A model generated the notes under the pieces. The model worked only from the letters and a program-made list of their open reading frames with translations, was not told the origin of the DNA and did no database searches. Of a DNA stretch of 64,000 nt, positions 1-9,172 are shown one piece after another. The DNA is from Paraburkholderia tuberum STM678 (lineage in GTDB: Bacteria; Pseudomonadota; Gammaproteobacteria; Burkholderiales; Burkholderiaceae). Location: NCBI RefSeq assembly GCF_902833905.1, contig NZ_CADFGP010000012.1, forward strand, positions 124,001-188,000, read 5' to 3'. A program made the translations under genes and the position numbers. Numbering within the stretch: the first letter of the stretch is position 1; each line of letters opens with the position of its first letter.

Positions 1-1
1 G

Positions 2-1012
2 AGTTACGTGCCGGTCTTCGCGGAGCCCTACGCACACACGCTCAGCCATCTGCGCAAGCTCGAAAGCGACGATTCGGTGTACGTCGCCGCGATCGATCGG
101 CTCAATGGCGTAATTCATACCGAACTTTCGCGCGACAAACCCGATGCGCTGCCGCCGGTACTCGACGATTACGCGCAGCGTTATCCGCGGCTCGCGGGGC
201 TCGATAGAGTGCGCGACGATTTGCGCCAATACACCGGGTTGCTGAATGCCGCGTTGAGCCGTCAATTGACGTCATTGCTGGCGATGATGAAAACCGTGCG
301 CTTCAGCACGCCGCCTTTTCAGGCGCAATTCCAGCAGCTTGCGGCGACGCGCTTGCCGTCGCCGGACATCGTTCAACGGCAGGACGCGGTCGATGCCGCG
401 TGGCAGCGCGGCGACGCGCAGCAGGCGCTGAACGATTTGCAGTCGATGCCGGCGAGCCCGTGGTCCGATGTGCTCGCGGCCGAAGCGACGCACAAGCAGG
501 CGTTGTCCGATCAATACAACGATCTGCGGAAAACGCGTGACGGGAAAGATTACGACCAGCGTCTGCTGTCGTTCTACGCGAGCCTCGATCCGCGGACCGA
601 CGCATGGTTCGTGCAGGCGATCCAGAAAGACGTGGCCGCATTGCATGACAAGGCACTCGCGCATGCGCAAGATCTGCTGGTGCGCGCGCAAAGCCTGTGG
701 AAAGCGTACCGCGCGAACGGCCCGATCGGCGGCACGCAGCGGCTCGAAGCCGGCATCTCGCCGGGCTTTCGCAACGAGGCGCGTCTGCTGAGCGAGGCGC
801 AGACGGCGGCACGCCAGGGCATGCGCATCTATACGCAGTTGAAGGCCGATCATCCCGCCGACTTCGATCGCCTGCTCGCGGATATCGAAGCCGAAGCGAG
901 TTTGCAGCGCCGCTCGTTGACCGAGTTGCGCATGGTGCTGGACCCTGGGCTGCTGAAAGCGAAGCTCGCGTTGATTGGAGGCGATCAGAGTGAAACGCGA
1001 TCCTCACCCTAG
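2..1012 (+). CDS. Hypothetical protein of the peptide-export operon, 5' end outside window
   Basis: The reading frame is open from base 2 through a GTG at 8 to a stop at 1012, so the gene almost certainly begins outside the window and only its last 336 codons are seen. The visible part is soluble-looking, rich in Ala, Gln, Leu and Arg, mainly helical in character, with no membrane segment and no motif I recognise. It overlaps the HlyD-like gene by 23 bases, so it belongs to the export operon. Because a PP2C phosphatase lies in the same locus, the missing N-terminus could be a Ser/Thr kinase domain, but nothing visible proves that. Function unknown. Confidence 0.75.
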   Translation, partial: SYVPVFAEPYAHTLSHLRKLESDDSVYVAAIDRLNGVIHTELSRDKPDALPPVLDDYAQRYPRLAGLDRVRDDLRQYTGLLNAALSRQLTSLLAMMKTVRFSTPPFQAQFQQLAATRLPSPDIVQRQDAVDAAWQRGDAQQALNDLQSMPASPWSDVLAAEATHKQALSDQYNDLRKTRDGKDYDQRLLSFYASLDPRTDAWFVQAIQKDVAALHDKALAHAQDLLVRAQSLWKAYRANGPIGGTQRLEAGISPGFRNEARLLSEAQTAARQGMRIYTQLKADHPADFDRLLADIEAEASLQRRSLTELRMVLDPGLLKAKLALIGGDQSETRSSP

Positions 1013-2363
1013 ACCGTTGTCGGAGGCGCTCGAAGATCATAGCGTCGAAGGCATTGCGATTCTGACGTCCGAGCCGGTGCGGCTTGCGCGCGCGCTGATC
1101 TGGGCAATGGTCGCGCTCGTCGTGTCGGGTTTGCTGTGGTCGTTCGTCGGCCGCGCGGATGTGATCGTCAGCGCGCCCGGCACGTTGGCGCCGGAATCGG
1201 AGGTGCGGCGCATCTATACACCGATCGACGGCGAACTCGCGGATCTGTATATCGCCGAGGGGCAGCCGGTGTCGAAAGGCGACGTGCTCGCGCGGCTCAA
1301 TGCGCGCGGCGCGATCGAGGCAGCGAGCAACGCGTTACAGGCACAAGTGAAGCTCGAAGACGCCGAACGCGAATGGAAGCAGTTCCCGGAGAAGAAGGCG
1401 TTGATGGAACGCAAGGCCGCGTCGTTGAAGGCGCAACTCGAAGTCGAGGAGCGCTTGCACGAGAATCGCGTTTCAGAAGGCACGACGAAGCTTGCCGAAG
1501 GGCAGAAGGCCGAACTCGACGAAGCGCGCAGCTCGCTCGACAACGCGCGCCGCACGCGCGAAGCGGCGAATCAGGAACTCGATCGCTATTCGCGGCTGTT
1601 CGCGCAGCCGGGCGGCGGTGGCATTGCCGAATTACAGGTCGAGCAGAAACGCACGGCCGCGCTCGAAGCGGATAACGCTTACCGTGTCGCGCAGTCGAAG
1701 CTGGCCGAGCTCGACTTTCGTCTGAGCCATGAATACGCGCAGGCCAATGCGCAACTGGCGACGAGCGGCCAGCAAAGCACCGATCTGCAGCTGCAATACG
1801 ATCAGGCGGTGCGCGACATCACCGATGCGGAAGACAAACTGCGCGTGCAACTGCAAAGCGCGCGCCTCGAAGCTGATGCCGCCGCGCGGGTGCGTTTCGA
1901 GAACATCGATAAAGACAATTTTCTGCTGATTCTCGCGCCGGTTTCAGGCGTGATCACCGACGTCACGTCGACGCAGCGCGGCGACAAGATTCAGGCGAAT
2001 GCACCGCTCGGCGGCATTGCGCCAAAAGACGCGCGGCCCGTGCTGAAGATCGAAATCTCCGAACACGACCGCGCCTTTCTGCACGTGGGCCTGCCTGTCA
2101 AATTGAAGTTCAACGCGTTTCCTTACCAGCGCTACGGGTTGATCAGCGGCACGCTCGCCTATATCTCGCCGGCCACGAAGCCATCCGCGCAGGACAAGCA
2201 ACCGGTCTACGAAGGCCGTGTCACGCTGGACAAGGACTACTACCAGGTGGCCGGCACGCGTTATCCGCTGCGTTACGGCATGACCGCCAATGCGGAAATC
2301 GTCGTGCGCGAGCGGCGCCTGATCGACCTCGGTCTCGATCCGTTCAGAGAGGTGGCGGGTTGA
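990..2363 (+). CDS. HlyD-family membrane fusion (periplasmic adaptor) protein
   Basis: A 457-residue adaptor that would bridge an inner-membrane ABC exporter to an outer-membrane channel. It has a short cytoplasmic N-terminus, one membrane helix at about residues 33-53, a split lipoyl/barrel-sandwich domain (around 65-105 and 310-345), a long Glu/Ala/Arg/Gln coiled coil between them, and a C-terminal beta-barrel. This is the type I secretion MFP layout. I chose the GTG at 990 because GGAG at 977-980 is correctly spaced; a TTG at 975 in the same frame is less likely. The C39 exporter that it should serve is two genes downstream. No TolC-like gene is visible, so an outer-membrane partner must come from elsewhere. 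Confidence 0.9.
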   Translation: MKRDPHPRPLSEALEDHSVEGIAILTSEPVRLARALIWAMVALVVSGLLWSFVGRADVIVSAPGTLAPESEVRRIYTPIDGELADLYIAEGQPVSKGDVLARLNARGAIEAASNALQAQVKLEDAEREWKQFPEKKALMERKAASLKAQLEVEERLHENRVSEGTTKLAEGQKAELDEARSSLDNARRTREAANQELDRYSRLFAQPGGGGIAELQVEQKRTAALEADNAYRVAQSKLAELDFRLSHEYAQANAQLATSGQQSTDLQLQYDQAVRDITDAEDKLRVQLQSARLEADAAARVRFENIDKDNFLLILAPVSGVITDVTSTQRGDKIQANAPLGGIAPKDARPVLKIEISEHDRAFLHVGLPVKLKFNAFPYQRYGLISGTLAYISPATKPSAQDKQPVYEGRVTLDKDYYQVAGTRYPLRYGMTANAEIVVRERRLIDLGLDPFREVAG

Positions 2364-2400
2364 GCGCGCGAATCAAACATCCACGAAAGGAGCCGAGCAA

Positions 2401-3153
2401 ATGACCGCGATAGTGCGTATCGATGATGAAGTCGTGGACGTGGACGAGTTCATTCGTCTTCTGAAACTGACCGGCCAGTTCGAGAGCCTGGTCGAGCAGA
2501 TCGTGCGCGACAAGCTTACCGTCCATGCGGCGAAGAAGCAGGGCGTCGCCGTCAGCGCCGACGAAATCCAGCAGCGCGCGGACCAGTTTCGCCGCGTGCG
2601 CGGGCTGCATCGCGCGGCGGACATGAATCATTATCTCGACGCGCTGCACGTGAGCCTCGACGAATTCGAGGCGTTCATTACCGACGGGCTTTATCAGGAG
2701 AAGATGCTCGACAACATCGGTAACGAGGCGGCGATCCATGATTACTTCGCGCTGAATTCACCGAAGTTCGACGCGATCGAAGTCAGCCATATCGTGCTCG
2801 ATAGCGAAGGCAAGGCGAAGGAAATGATCTCGTACCTGCACGACGACCCCGACGCCTTCGGCGAGATGGCGCGCGAGCATTCGATTGCCGATACGCGCGA
2901 GTCGGGCGGCGTGATCGGCAAGGTACTGCGCGGTTCGCTGAAGCCCGATATCGAGGCGAAGATCTTCAATGCGGCGGTCGGCGATCTGCTTGGGCCGTTT
3001 CCGTCGGCCGACCGTTCGTGTTTCGAGATCTTCGCGGTCACGGCCAAATATCCGGCCACGCTCGATGCCGACGTGGCCACCGAAATCCGCCGTTTGCTGC
3101 GCGAGAGCTGGCTCATTGCCCGCGCCCAGGAACACGTGATCGAAGCGCGCTAG
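2401..3153 (+). CDS. Parvulin/SurA-like peptidylprolyl isomerase-related protein
   Basis: A 250-residue protein with an N-terminal SurA-like helical segment (about 1-115) and a C-terminal parvulin-like region (about 125-220) including a SHIVLDSEGKA stretch and a SGGVIGKVLRGS stretch typical of PpiC domains. There is no signal peptide or membrane helix, so it is probably cytoplasmic, unlike SurA. SurA/PpiC-like proteins next to HlyD and C39 ABC genes are known in other double-glycine peptide export loci, notably in cyanobacteria. A role as a chaperone that hands the precursor to the exporter is inference. It lies 37 bases after the adaptor gene and has AAAGGAG upstream of its ATG. Confidence 0.8.
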   Translation: MTAIVRIDDEVVDVDEFIRLLKLTGQFESLVEQIVRDKLTVHAAKKQGVAVSADEIQQRADQFRRVRGLHRAADMNHYLDALHVSLDEFEAFITDGLYQEKMLDNIGNEAAIHDYFALNSPKFDAIEVSHIVLDSEGKAKEMISYLHDDPDAFGEMAREHSIADTRESGGVIGKVLRGSLKPDIEAKIFNAAVGDLLGPFPSADRSCFEIFAVTAKYPATLDADVATEIRRLLRESWLIARAQEHVIEAR

Positions 3154-3192
3154 TGCCCGACTAGCGCCCGATAAAGCGAGGCTCACCGATAC

Positions 3193-6100
3193 ATGGACGC
3201 CCTCCAGACCGCGCCATCCGCGCCTTCCACCGCCGAATTTCTCGCTTCGGTGGAGATCCTGTCGCCGTTCTCGCGCGACGAAATCGAGCGGCTTGCCGAG
3301 TACGCGCAGGCAAAGTTCTATCCGTTCGGCGAAACGGTGTGCTCGGCCGGTGACGTGGCCGAAGGTCTCTATGTGATCCGCTCGGGCACGGTACGCATCT
3401 TCTCCGAGGAGCACGGCAAGGAAACCAGCATGGGCGTGCGCAAGTCGGGCGAGATCTTTGCCGACATTGCGATGTTGCGCTCGTATGTTCACGAAGCGTC
3501 GGTACGTTCGTCGGGCAAGACCGAAGTGCTGTTCCTTCCGCGCAGCGCGATCGAACCGGTGATGGCGGGCAACGCCGCCGCGTCGGCGTTCGTCGCCAGC
3601 TATGTGGCGATCAATTCGGCCGGGGGCTTCGTCGCGCAATTGTTCGATCTGCGCGGCAAGCTGAACAAGGCGGAACTCGAAGAGTACGTGCGCAGCGTCG
3701 GCGCAAAACGGGTCGCTGCCGGCAAGGAGATTCTGAAACAGGACGGCCGCGACGACAGGCGGCTTTATGTGGTGCGGCAAGGCCAGGTGCGCATCGTGCG
3801 GCAGGAGGAGGGCCACGACTATACGCTCGCGACGCTCGGCAAAGGGGAGATATTCGGCGAGAAGGCGTGCCTGATGCGCCAGGAACAGATGGCATCGGTC
3901 GTTGCAACCACCGACACGCGGCTGCTGGTCATCCCCGAGCGCACCGTTCATTTCATTCTCGAGCGCAATCCGAAACTGCGAGAAGTGCTCGACGAGCGGA
4001 TCCGCTATGGCGACCGCGAATTACAACGGCAAAAGCGGCTCGAACAGCGGCGCAAGCTGCCGTTGATGCTCGACCTGCAGAGCAAACCGGAACTCGGCGA
4101 GAAGATCATCCGGCGTTTCGCGCTCGTCGAGCAGGCCGAGGAGATGGATTGCGGCGCCGCGTGTCTCGCGACGATCTGCCGCCATTACGGCATTCCGATG
4201 ACGCTCGGCAAATTGCGCGAACTCGCGAACGTGACGACGCAAGGTGCGACGCTCGACAGCCTCGCGCGCGCGGGCGAGTCGCTCGGCTTCACGACGCGCG
4301 GCGTGCAATGCACGTTCGATTCGCTGCGCGGCTTCGATCTGCCGTTCATCGTGCATTGGGAGGGCTATCACTATGTGGTCGTGTACGGGCTGTCGAAAGA
4401 CTATGTCTGGATGGCGGACCCGGCACTCGGTTTCAGAAAGCTGAGCGTCGAAGATTTCGAACGCGGGTGGAGCGGCACCTGCCTATTGTTTACCGGCGGA
4501 TCGCAGCTGCTGCAGATGTCGGCCGAGCGCTCGCCGTGGATTCGCTTTGTCGGCTATCTGAAGCCGTACCGCAAGATACTCGGCTATCTGTTTCTGGCGA
4601 CCTTCGTGATTCAGGTGCTCGGCGTGATTCCACCGCTGATCATTCAGAACATTCTGGACGGCGTGATCGTGCATCAGAACGTCAGTCTGCTGCATATGCT
4701 GATCGGCGGGCTCATCATCTCCAATGTCTTCACGCAGTTGATGTCGACGATTCGCGCGTATCTGGCGAACTTCATGGTTCGCAACATGGACTTCGCGATG
4801 ATGTCGCAGTTCTTCAAGCATACGTTGTCGCTGCCGTTCTCGTTCTTCGCGAAGCGCAAGACCGGCGATATCTTCGCGCGCTTTCAGGAAAACCAGACGA
4901 TCCGCGCGTTCCTGACCGAATCCACCGTGACGACCGCGCTGAATCTGCTGATGATCTTCATCTACTTCACGATCATGTTCGTGTACAACGTGAAGATGAC
5001 GCTGGTGTTGATCGCGTTCGTGATTCCAATCATGGGGCTCACGGTGATCGCGACGCCGAAGATCAAGGGCTACGCCCGCGAGGTCTTCACGGCGTCGACC
5101 GAGGCGAAGTCGTTCCTGATGGAAGCTCTGTCCGGCGTCGAGACCGTCAAGGGCATGGGCATCGAGCGGCCGGTACGGTTGCGCTGGGAGAAGAAATACG
5201 CAAAGGCGCTCGAATTGCAGTATCGCGCGCACGCATTCAATATTCTGGTCGGCTTCGGCAGTCAATTGCTGAATGCGGCAACGACGATTGCGATTCTTTG
5301 GGTCGGCGCGAATCTGGTACTCGCGCGTGAATTGACGATCGGTCAGCTGATCGCGTTCAATGCATTCATGGGCAGCGTATTGAGTCCGCTGATGGGTCTC
5401 GTCGGCTTGTGGAGCATGCTCAACGATGCGGGTGTCGCGATGGAACGGCTCGGCGATGTGCTCGATATCGAGCCCGAACAGAAGCCGCAGGATTTGCCCT
5501 CGCGCGTGATGCTGCCGGAGCTGCAAGGCGAAATCAGCCTGCAAGGCGTGTACTTCCGCTATGGCGAAGAGGATTCCGCTTATGTGCTGGAGAACATCAG
5601 CTTCGATATCAAGCCGGGTGAACTGGTCGCGATCGTCGGGCGCAGCGGGTCGGGAAAAACCACGCTCGCGAAGCTGCTGGTTGGCTTCTATCAGCCGAGC
5701 GAAGGGAAAATAACGATCGACGGCTATGACTCCGGCGTGATCGACAAGACTTATTTCCGCGCGCAAATCGGCTACGTGATGCAAAGCAATCTGCTGTTCT
5801 CGGGCACGATCGCCGAGAACATCGCAAGCGGCGACGACGCGCCGGAGCGCCGCCGCATCGAGGAAGTCGCGAAAATGGCCGACGCGCATGGCTTCATCAG
5901 CAAGATGCCGCTCGGTTATGAGCAGATCGTCGGCGAGCGCGGCATCGGTTTGTCGGGCGGTCAAATCCAGCGGCTTTGCATTGCGCGTGCGTTGTATCAC
6001 GATCCGCGTCTGCTCGTGTTCGACGAGGCGACGTCGGCGCTCGACTCGCAATCGGAAAGCAATATTCTCGGCAACATGCACGACATCCTGAAGGGCCGCA

Positions 6101-6261
6101 CGGCGGTGATAATCGCGCATCGGCTCAGCACGATCATGCGCGCGGACAAGATTCTCGTGCTGTATGAAGGCGCGATCGTCGAACAGGGCCGTCACGAGGA
6201 GCTGATCCAGCGCGGCGGCATGTACTATCAGCTCGTGCAGAAACAGTTGAGTGCATCATGA
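3193..6261 (+). CDS. Peptidase-containing ABC exporter with two cyclic-nucleotide-binding domains
   Basis: A 1022-residue polypeptide with two cNMP-binding-like domains (about 20-130 and 150-275), a C39 peptidase (about 305-432), an ABC membrane domain (about 450-720) and an ATPase domain (about 765-1015). The C39 catalytic set is present: oxyanion Gln314, Cys320, His393 and Asp409. The ATPase has Walker A GRSGSGKT at about 816, the LSGGQ signature at about 919 and Walker B LLVFDEA at about 938. Family knowledge says such PCATs cleave a leader after Gly-Gly and export the mature peptide. The double cNMP module suggests gating by a ligand; which one is unknown. Its stop overlaps the start of the sigma-54 activator. 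Confidence 0.95.
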   Translation: MDALQTAPSAPSTAEFLASVEILSPFSRDEIERLAEYAQAKFYPFGETVCSAGDVAEGLYVIRSGTVRIFSEEHGKETSMGVRKSGEIFADIAMLRSYVHEASVRSSGKTEVLFLPRSAIEPVMAGNAAASAFVASYVAINSAGGFVAQLFDLRGKLNKAELEEYVRSVGAKRVAAGKEILKQDGRDDRRLYVVRQGQVRIVRQEEGHDYTLATLGKGEIFGEKACLMRQEQMASVVATTDTRLLVIPERTVHFILERNPKLREVLDERIRYGDRELQRQKRLEQRRKLPLMLDLQSKPELGEKIIRRFALVEQAEEMDCGAACLATICRHYGIPMTLGKLRELANVTTQGATLDSLARAGESLGFTTRGVQCTFDSLRGFDLPFIVHWEGYHYVVVYGLSKDYVWMADPALGFRKLSVEDFERGWSGTCLLFTGGSQLLQMSAERSPWIRFVGYLKPYRKILGYLFLATFVIQVLGVIPPLIIQNILDGVIVHQNVSLLHMLIGGLIISNVFTQLMSTIRAYLANFMVRNMDFAMMSQFFKHTLSLPFSFFAKRKTGDIFARFQENQTIRAFLTESTVTTALNLLMIFIYFTIMFVYNVKMTLVLIAFVIPIMGLTVIATPKIKGYAREVFTASTEAKSFLMEALSGVETVKGMGIERPVRLRWEKKYAKALELQYRAHAFNILVGFGSQLLNAATTIAILWVGANLVLARELTIGQLIAFNAFMGSVLSPLMGLVGLWSMLNDAGVAMERLGDVLDIEPEQKPQDLPSRVMLPELQGEISLQGVYFRYGEEDSAYVLENISFDIKPGELVAIVGRSGSGKTTLAKLLVGFYQPSEGKITIDGYDSGVIDKTYFRAQIGYVMQSNLLFSGTIAENIASGDDAPERRRIEEVAKMADAHGFISKMPLGYEQIVGERGIGLSGGQIQRLCIARALYHDPRLLVFDEATSALDSQSESNILGNMHDILKGRTAVIIAHRLSTIMRADKILVLYEGAIVEQGRHEELIQRGGMYYQLVQKQLSAS

Positions 6262-7613
6262 TGAAGATACTCGACCAGATTGAAGAGGCGAGCCCCGCGA
6301 TATCGTACGCGGGACTGATCGAGCGGATCGAGATCCTGCGCTCCACGTTGCGCTGGTCGTCGCGGCTCGAACGCGCCGATATCGACAAGCTGCTGAGGCA
6401 GGCCACGTCGTTGCGCGACGAAGTGATGCAGCTTTCGCACAAGGAGCGCTTCGTGCAGGCGGCCACCGCGGGCGAGCCGCAGACGAGCGCGGAGCAATCG
6501 CGCGGTGCGCGCCGCAAGGCGCTACTCGAACGCAGCTTCATTTTCGAGGGCACGTTCGGCGACAACCCGCGTTTGCTCGAATCGCTCGAAATCGCGGAAA
6601 AAGCGGCGCCAACGGATTTGCCGGTGTTGATCGATGGAGAAAGCGGCACCGGCAAGGAGCTGATGGCGAAAGTGATTCACGCGAATGGCGCGCGTGCGGA
6701 CAAGCCGTTCATTTCGGTGAACTGCGGCGCGATTCCCGACAATCTGCTCGAATCCGAACTTTTCGGGCATCGCAAGGGCGCATTCACCGGCGCGTCGAGC
6801 GACCGCAAGGGAAAATTCGAAAGCGCGCATACGGGCACGATCTTTCTCGACGAAATCGGCGAGTTGCCGCTCGCGGGCCAGGTCAAGCTGCTGCGTGTGC
6901 TCGAGGCGCACGAGATTCAACGCGTCGGCTCCGACGAAACGATCGCGGTCGATACGCGCATCGTCGCGGCGACCAATCGCAATCTGCGCAAGCTCAGCGA
7001 GGAAGGCCGGTTCCGCGAGGATCTGTTCTACCGGCTCAGCGTGATTCACGTGACGTTGCCGCCGCTGCGCGAACGGCGCGACGAAATTCCGTTGCTGATT
7101 GCGTGGTTCTGCGACGAAGCGGCGGGCACGCTGAAACGCCGGCCAGTCAGGTTGACGCCGCGTTTGCGGGACTTTCTATTGAGCTACGCGTATCCGGGCA
7201 ACATTCGCGAATTGCGCAACGTGATGTACCGCATCTCGTGTCTGGCTGCAGACATGGCCGACATCGAGCATTTGCCGCTCGATATGCGACCCGCCGCACC
7301 CGGTTCAACGGCGGCGCAGGCGGAGGGCGGGCAGGCGAGCGGCGAGCAGCCGATCAGCGTCGCGAATCTGATGTCGTTGAGCGACGCGAAGCGGGCGGCC
7401 AGCGACGACGCCGAAAAAGCGTTCCTCGAACGCGGACTGCGTGAAGTCAGCGGGACCGTCGCCGAACTGGCGCGGCGCATCGATATGAATCGCTCGCACT
7501 TGCAGATGCTGCTGAAAAAGCACGGCCTGCACTCGAAGGATTTCCGCAATCGCAATGCGCCGCCCACGAAGAACGGCGCGAACGAGCGCGACGAGGAAGA
7601 CGACGAAGGCTGA
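6258..7613 (+). CDS. Sigma-54-dependent transcriptional activator (Fis-type HTH)
   Basis: A 451-residue bacterial enhancer-binding protein. The AAA+ domain carries Walker A GESGTGKE at 127-134, the sigma-54 contact loop GAFTGA at 174-179 and Walker [11 protein letters not shown]. The C-terminus has a Fis-type helix-turn-helix ([20 protein letters not shown]). The N-terminal 90-100 residues are neither a receiver nor an obvious GAF or PAS domain, so the activating signal is unknown. Its ATG overlaps the exporter stop codon, giving translational coupling. Canonical -24/-12 promoters lie before both double-glycine peptide genes, so it very likely controls them. Confidence 0.95.
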   Translation: MMKILDQIEEASPAISYAGLIERIEILRSTLRWSSRLERADIDKLLRQATSLRDEVMQLSHKERFVQAATAGEPQTSAEQSRGARRKALLERSFIFEGTFGDNPRLLESLEIAEKAAPTDLPVLIDGESGTGKELMAKVIHANGARADKPFISVNCGAIPDNLLESELFGHRKGAFTGASSDRKGKFESAHTGTIFLDEIGELPLAGQVKLLRVLEAHEIQRVGSDETIAVDTRIVAATNRNLRKLSEEGRFREDLFYRLSVIHVTLPPLRERRDEIPLLIAWFCDEAAGTLKRRPVRLTPRLRDFLLSYAYPGNIRELRNVMYRISCLAADMADIEHLPLDMRPAAPGSTAAQAEGGQASGEQPISVANLMSLSDAKRAASDDAEKAFLERGLREVSGTVAELARRIDMNRSHLQMLLKKHGLHSKDFRNRNAPPTKNGANERDEEDDEG

Positions 7614-7658
7614 GTGAAGGACCACTGACCGCTCGGTGAAACGCGCGCCTGAAGATCA

Positions 7659-8429
7659 TCAAGGCGCCGGGTTCAGCAAGGTCTTGTCCGCGGCATTCGG
7701 GTCCTGCGCTTCGACGACCACTGCGGTGATGTTGTCGCGCCCGCCGCGCGCGAGCGCGAGGTCGACGAGTTCGCAACTTGCGTTTTCGCGCTCCGCCGTG
7801 GTCAGCACGGCGGCGATCTCGTCGTCGCTCAGTTCGTTGCTGAGACCGTCGCTGCACAACAGGAACACGTCGCCGTCGGCGACTTCGATCGCGTCGTCGT
7901 CGAGTTCGAGCGAATCCGTTGCCCCGACCGCGCGCGTGATCATGTGCTGCGCGGGATGATGGCGCGCCTCTTCGTCGGTGATGACGCCGAGCGAGCGCAG
8001 CTCCTCGACCTGGCTGTGATCGCGCGTCAGTTGCCGCAATTGCCCCGCGCGGTACAGGTAGATGCGGCTGTCGCCGGCCCACACGTAGCCGCAGAAGCGA
8101 TCGCATGCAAGCAGCACGACCACGGTGCTGCCGATGCGCTGCACCTGGCGGCGCGCGGCTTCGTCGCGCAATTGACGGTTCGCGGTTTGCAGACGCGTGC
8201 GTACATCGGCGATCAGCATTCTGAGGCCGTGCGGCGCCGCCAGCTGAGTCAACGCGTCGATCACGGTGCGGCTGGCAACGTCGCCGACCGCGTGACCGCC
8301 CATCCCATCGGCGACAGCCCAGCGTCCCGCTTCGGGCTCGTCGAGGCAGGCATCTTCGTTGATTTCGCGGACCCGTCCCGTGTCGGAACGCGCGGACGAC
8401 GTCCAGCGAAATTGGCTCTCGCATGTCAC
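7659..8429 (-). CDS. PP2C-family protein serine/threonine phosphatase
   Basis: A 256-residue PP2C (PppA/Stp1 type) metal-dependent phosphatase. Visible metal-site motifs are RSDTGRVREINEDA near the N-terminus, VADGMGGHAVGD, CSDGLSNELSDDEI and GGRDNITAVVVEA; all key aspartates are present. It is a stand-alone catalytic domain without membrane segments. It begins with GTG only 5 bases after the precursor-peptide stop codon, so it is co-transcribed and probably translationally coupled to the peptide. It ends 45 bases from the convergent activator gene. Reversible phosphorylation of some part of the export system, perhaps by a kinase encoded upstream of the window, is inference. Confidence 0.93.
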   Translation of the reverse strand: MTCESQFRWTSSARSDTGRVREINEDACLDEPEAGRWAVADGMGGHAVGDVASRTVIDALTQLAAPHGLRMLIADVRTRLQTANRQLRDEAARRQVQRIGSTVVVLLACDRFCGYVWAGDSRIYLYRAGQLRQLTRDHSQVEELRSLGVITDEEARHHPAQHMITRAVGATDSLELDDDAIEVADGDVFLLCSDGLSNELSDDEIAAVLTTAERENASCELVDLALARGGRDNITAVVVEAQDPNAADKTLLNPAP

Positions 8430-8434
8430 AACGG

Positions 8435-8722
8435 CTACACCATATCGTTTCGGTTGCGTGCGTCGGGAGACACGGTGAGGTTCGCGTTCGCGCCGGTGTT
8501 GCGTACGTCGACCGACTGGAACTGGTTGATCATCTGGTTAGCATAGAAGTTGTTGGAGACCTCGTACAGATTGACCACCGGCCCAATGCTCGGCGTTTGC
8601 GGCACGTACGGCTGAATCCAGCCATAGATCCATGGCGCGCCGCCGCCACCGCGAATCGCCGCCATCGCCTTGCGATCGAGCGCGAGGTTCAGCGAGAGGT
8701 CGTTCAATTTGATGCAGGACAT
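8435..8722 (-). CDS. Double-glycine leader precursor peptide 1
   Basis: A 95-residue small protein. The N-terminal 26 residues look like a bacteriocin-type leader ending in LDRKAMAAIRGG, with the expected hydrophobic spacing before Gly25-Gly26. The predicted exported part is 69 residues starting GGAPWIYGW, rich in Gly, Pro, Asn and aromatic residues, without cysteine, so no disulfide or lanthionine would be expected. The ATG at 8722 is preceded by CCGGAG on the minus strand. A -24/-12 promoter lies about 60 bases upstream. The leader matches that of the peptide at 32881-33066 position by position. Its biological activity (antimicrobial, signal or structural) cannot be told from sequence. Confidence 0.85.
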   Translation of the reverse strand: MSCIKLNDLSLNLALDRKAMAAIRGGGGAPWIYGWIQPYVPQTPSIGPVVNLYEVSNNFYANQMINQFQSVDVRNTGANANLTVSPDARNRNDMV

Positions 8723-8783
8723 GTCGTTCTCCGGTTGGCCGCGTGCGCAATGCGCGCGGCTGAATGGACTCTGCACCAGACGC

Positions 8784-8799
8784 TGCAAAGGCCATGCCA
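8784..8799 (-). promoter_or_regulatory. Sigma-54 (-24/-12) promoter of precursor peptide 1
   Basis: The minus strand reads TGGCATGGCCTTTGCA, matching the TGGCAC-N5-TTGC consensus with GG and GC separated by exactly 10 bases. It is correctly oriented toward the peptide/PP2C pair, with a predicted transcription start around 8773 and a leader of about 50 bases. The locus encodes its own GAFTGA activator. Confidence 0.85.
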
Positions 8800-8922
8800 A
8801 TCGGGGGCGGATTCGACGCGAAGCCCGCGGCGCATTGACTGGCGCGGCTTGCGCGGTTTTACCACGAACGCGGTCGACGCGATCGGTCGGCTCGCGGCCA
8901 ACAAGCCCACATTCGAACAGGT

Positions 8923-8953
8923 GTGAGACCCAACACATTCGGCGGGGTCCCAC
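8923..8953. promoter_or_regulatory. Inverted repeat, candidate enhancer site
   Basis: GTGAGACCC and GGGTCCCAC form a 9-base inverted repeat with one mismatch around a 13-base spacer. It lies about 125-170 bases upstream of the peptide -24 element and on the far side of the LRAT promoter, a distance usual for sigma-54 activator sites. Binding is not demonstrated. Confidence 0.35.
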
Positions 8954-9010
8954 GGGTTCTCCATTCAGTTGAAATCAACCCGCGACACGACTCGCAAATG
9001 AGCGACGCAC

Positions 9011-9039
9011 ACCAACAGATCAGCGCGATTTCTGTTGGT
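9011..9039. promoter_or_regulatory. Perfect 9-base inverted repeat, candidate enhancer site
   Basis: ACCAACAGA at 9011-9019 and TCTGTTGGT at 9031-9039 are a perfect inverted repeat with an 11-base spacer. It sits 76-104 bases upstream of the candidate -24/-12 element of the LRAT gene and about 210-240 bases upstream of the peptide promoter, so one dimer site could serve both directions. It could also be a hairpin in a transcript. Confidence 0.45.
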
Positions 9040-9114
9040 CCCGTCCTGACATCTTCCTCTTCAGAAAACCGCTCGATCGGCCGTCAACCCTGTAAACAGG
9101 GGTTTTCCGGCGCC

Positions 9115-9130
9115 TGGCCCGGATGATGCA
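9115..9130 (+). promoter_or_regulatory. Candidate sigma-54 promoter of the LRAT-like gene
   Basis: TGGCCCGGATGATGCA keeps the essential GG and GC with a 10-base spacing but has two departures from consensus (C for A at position 5, A for T at position 12). The predicted start lies about 30 bases before the ATG at 9173. Weaker than the two peptide promoters. Confidence 0.5.
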
Positions 9131-9172
9131 CAAGCTGTCGCAACAGTGTTGGAAATGCGAACGAGGCCAGCC

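Noticed and set aside
2758..3951. 397-codon minus-strand frame across the PpiC and exporter starts
   Set aside because: Antisense shadow; composition dominated by Arg, Ala and His, no recognisable motif.
4483..6195. Long open frame (570 codons) antisense to the exporter gene
   Set aside because: It mirrors the GC-rich codon pattern of the real gene; its translation is Arg/His-rich with no domain and no ribosome site.
7636..7959. Ser-rich + strand frame within the PP2C gene
   Set aside because: Antisense to a clear PP2C domain; no ribosome site.
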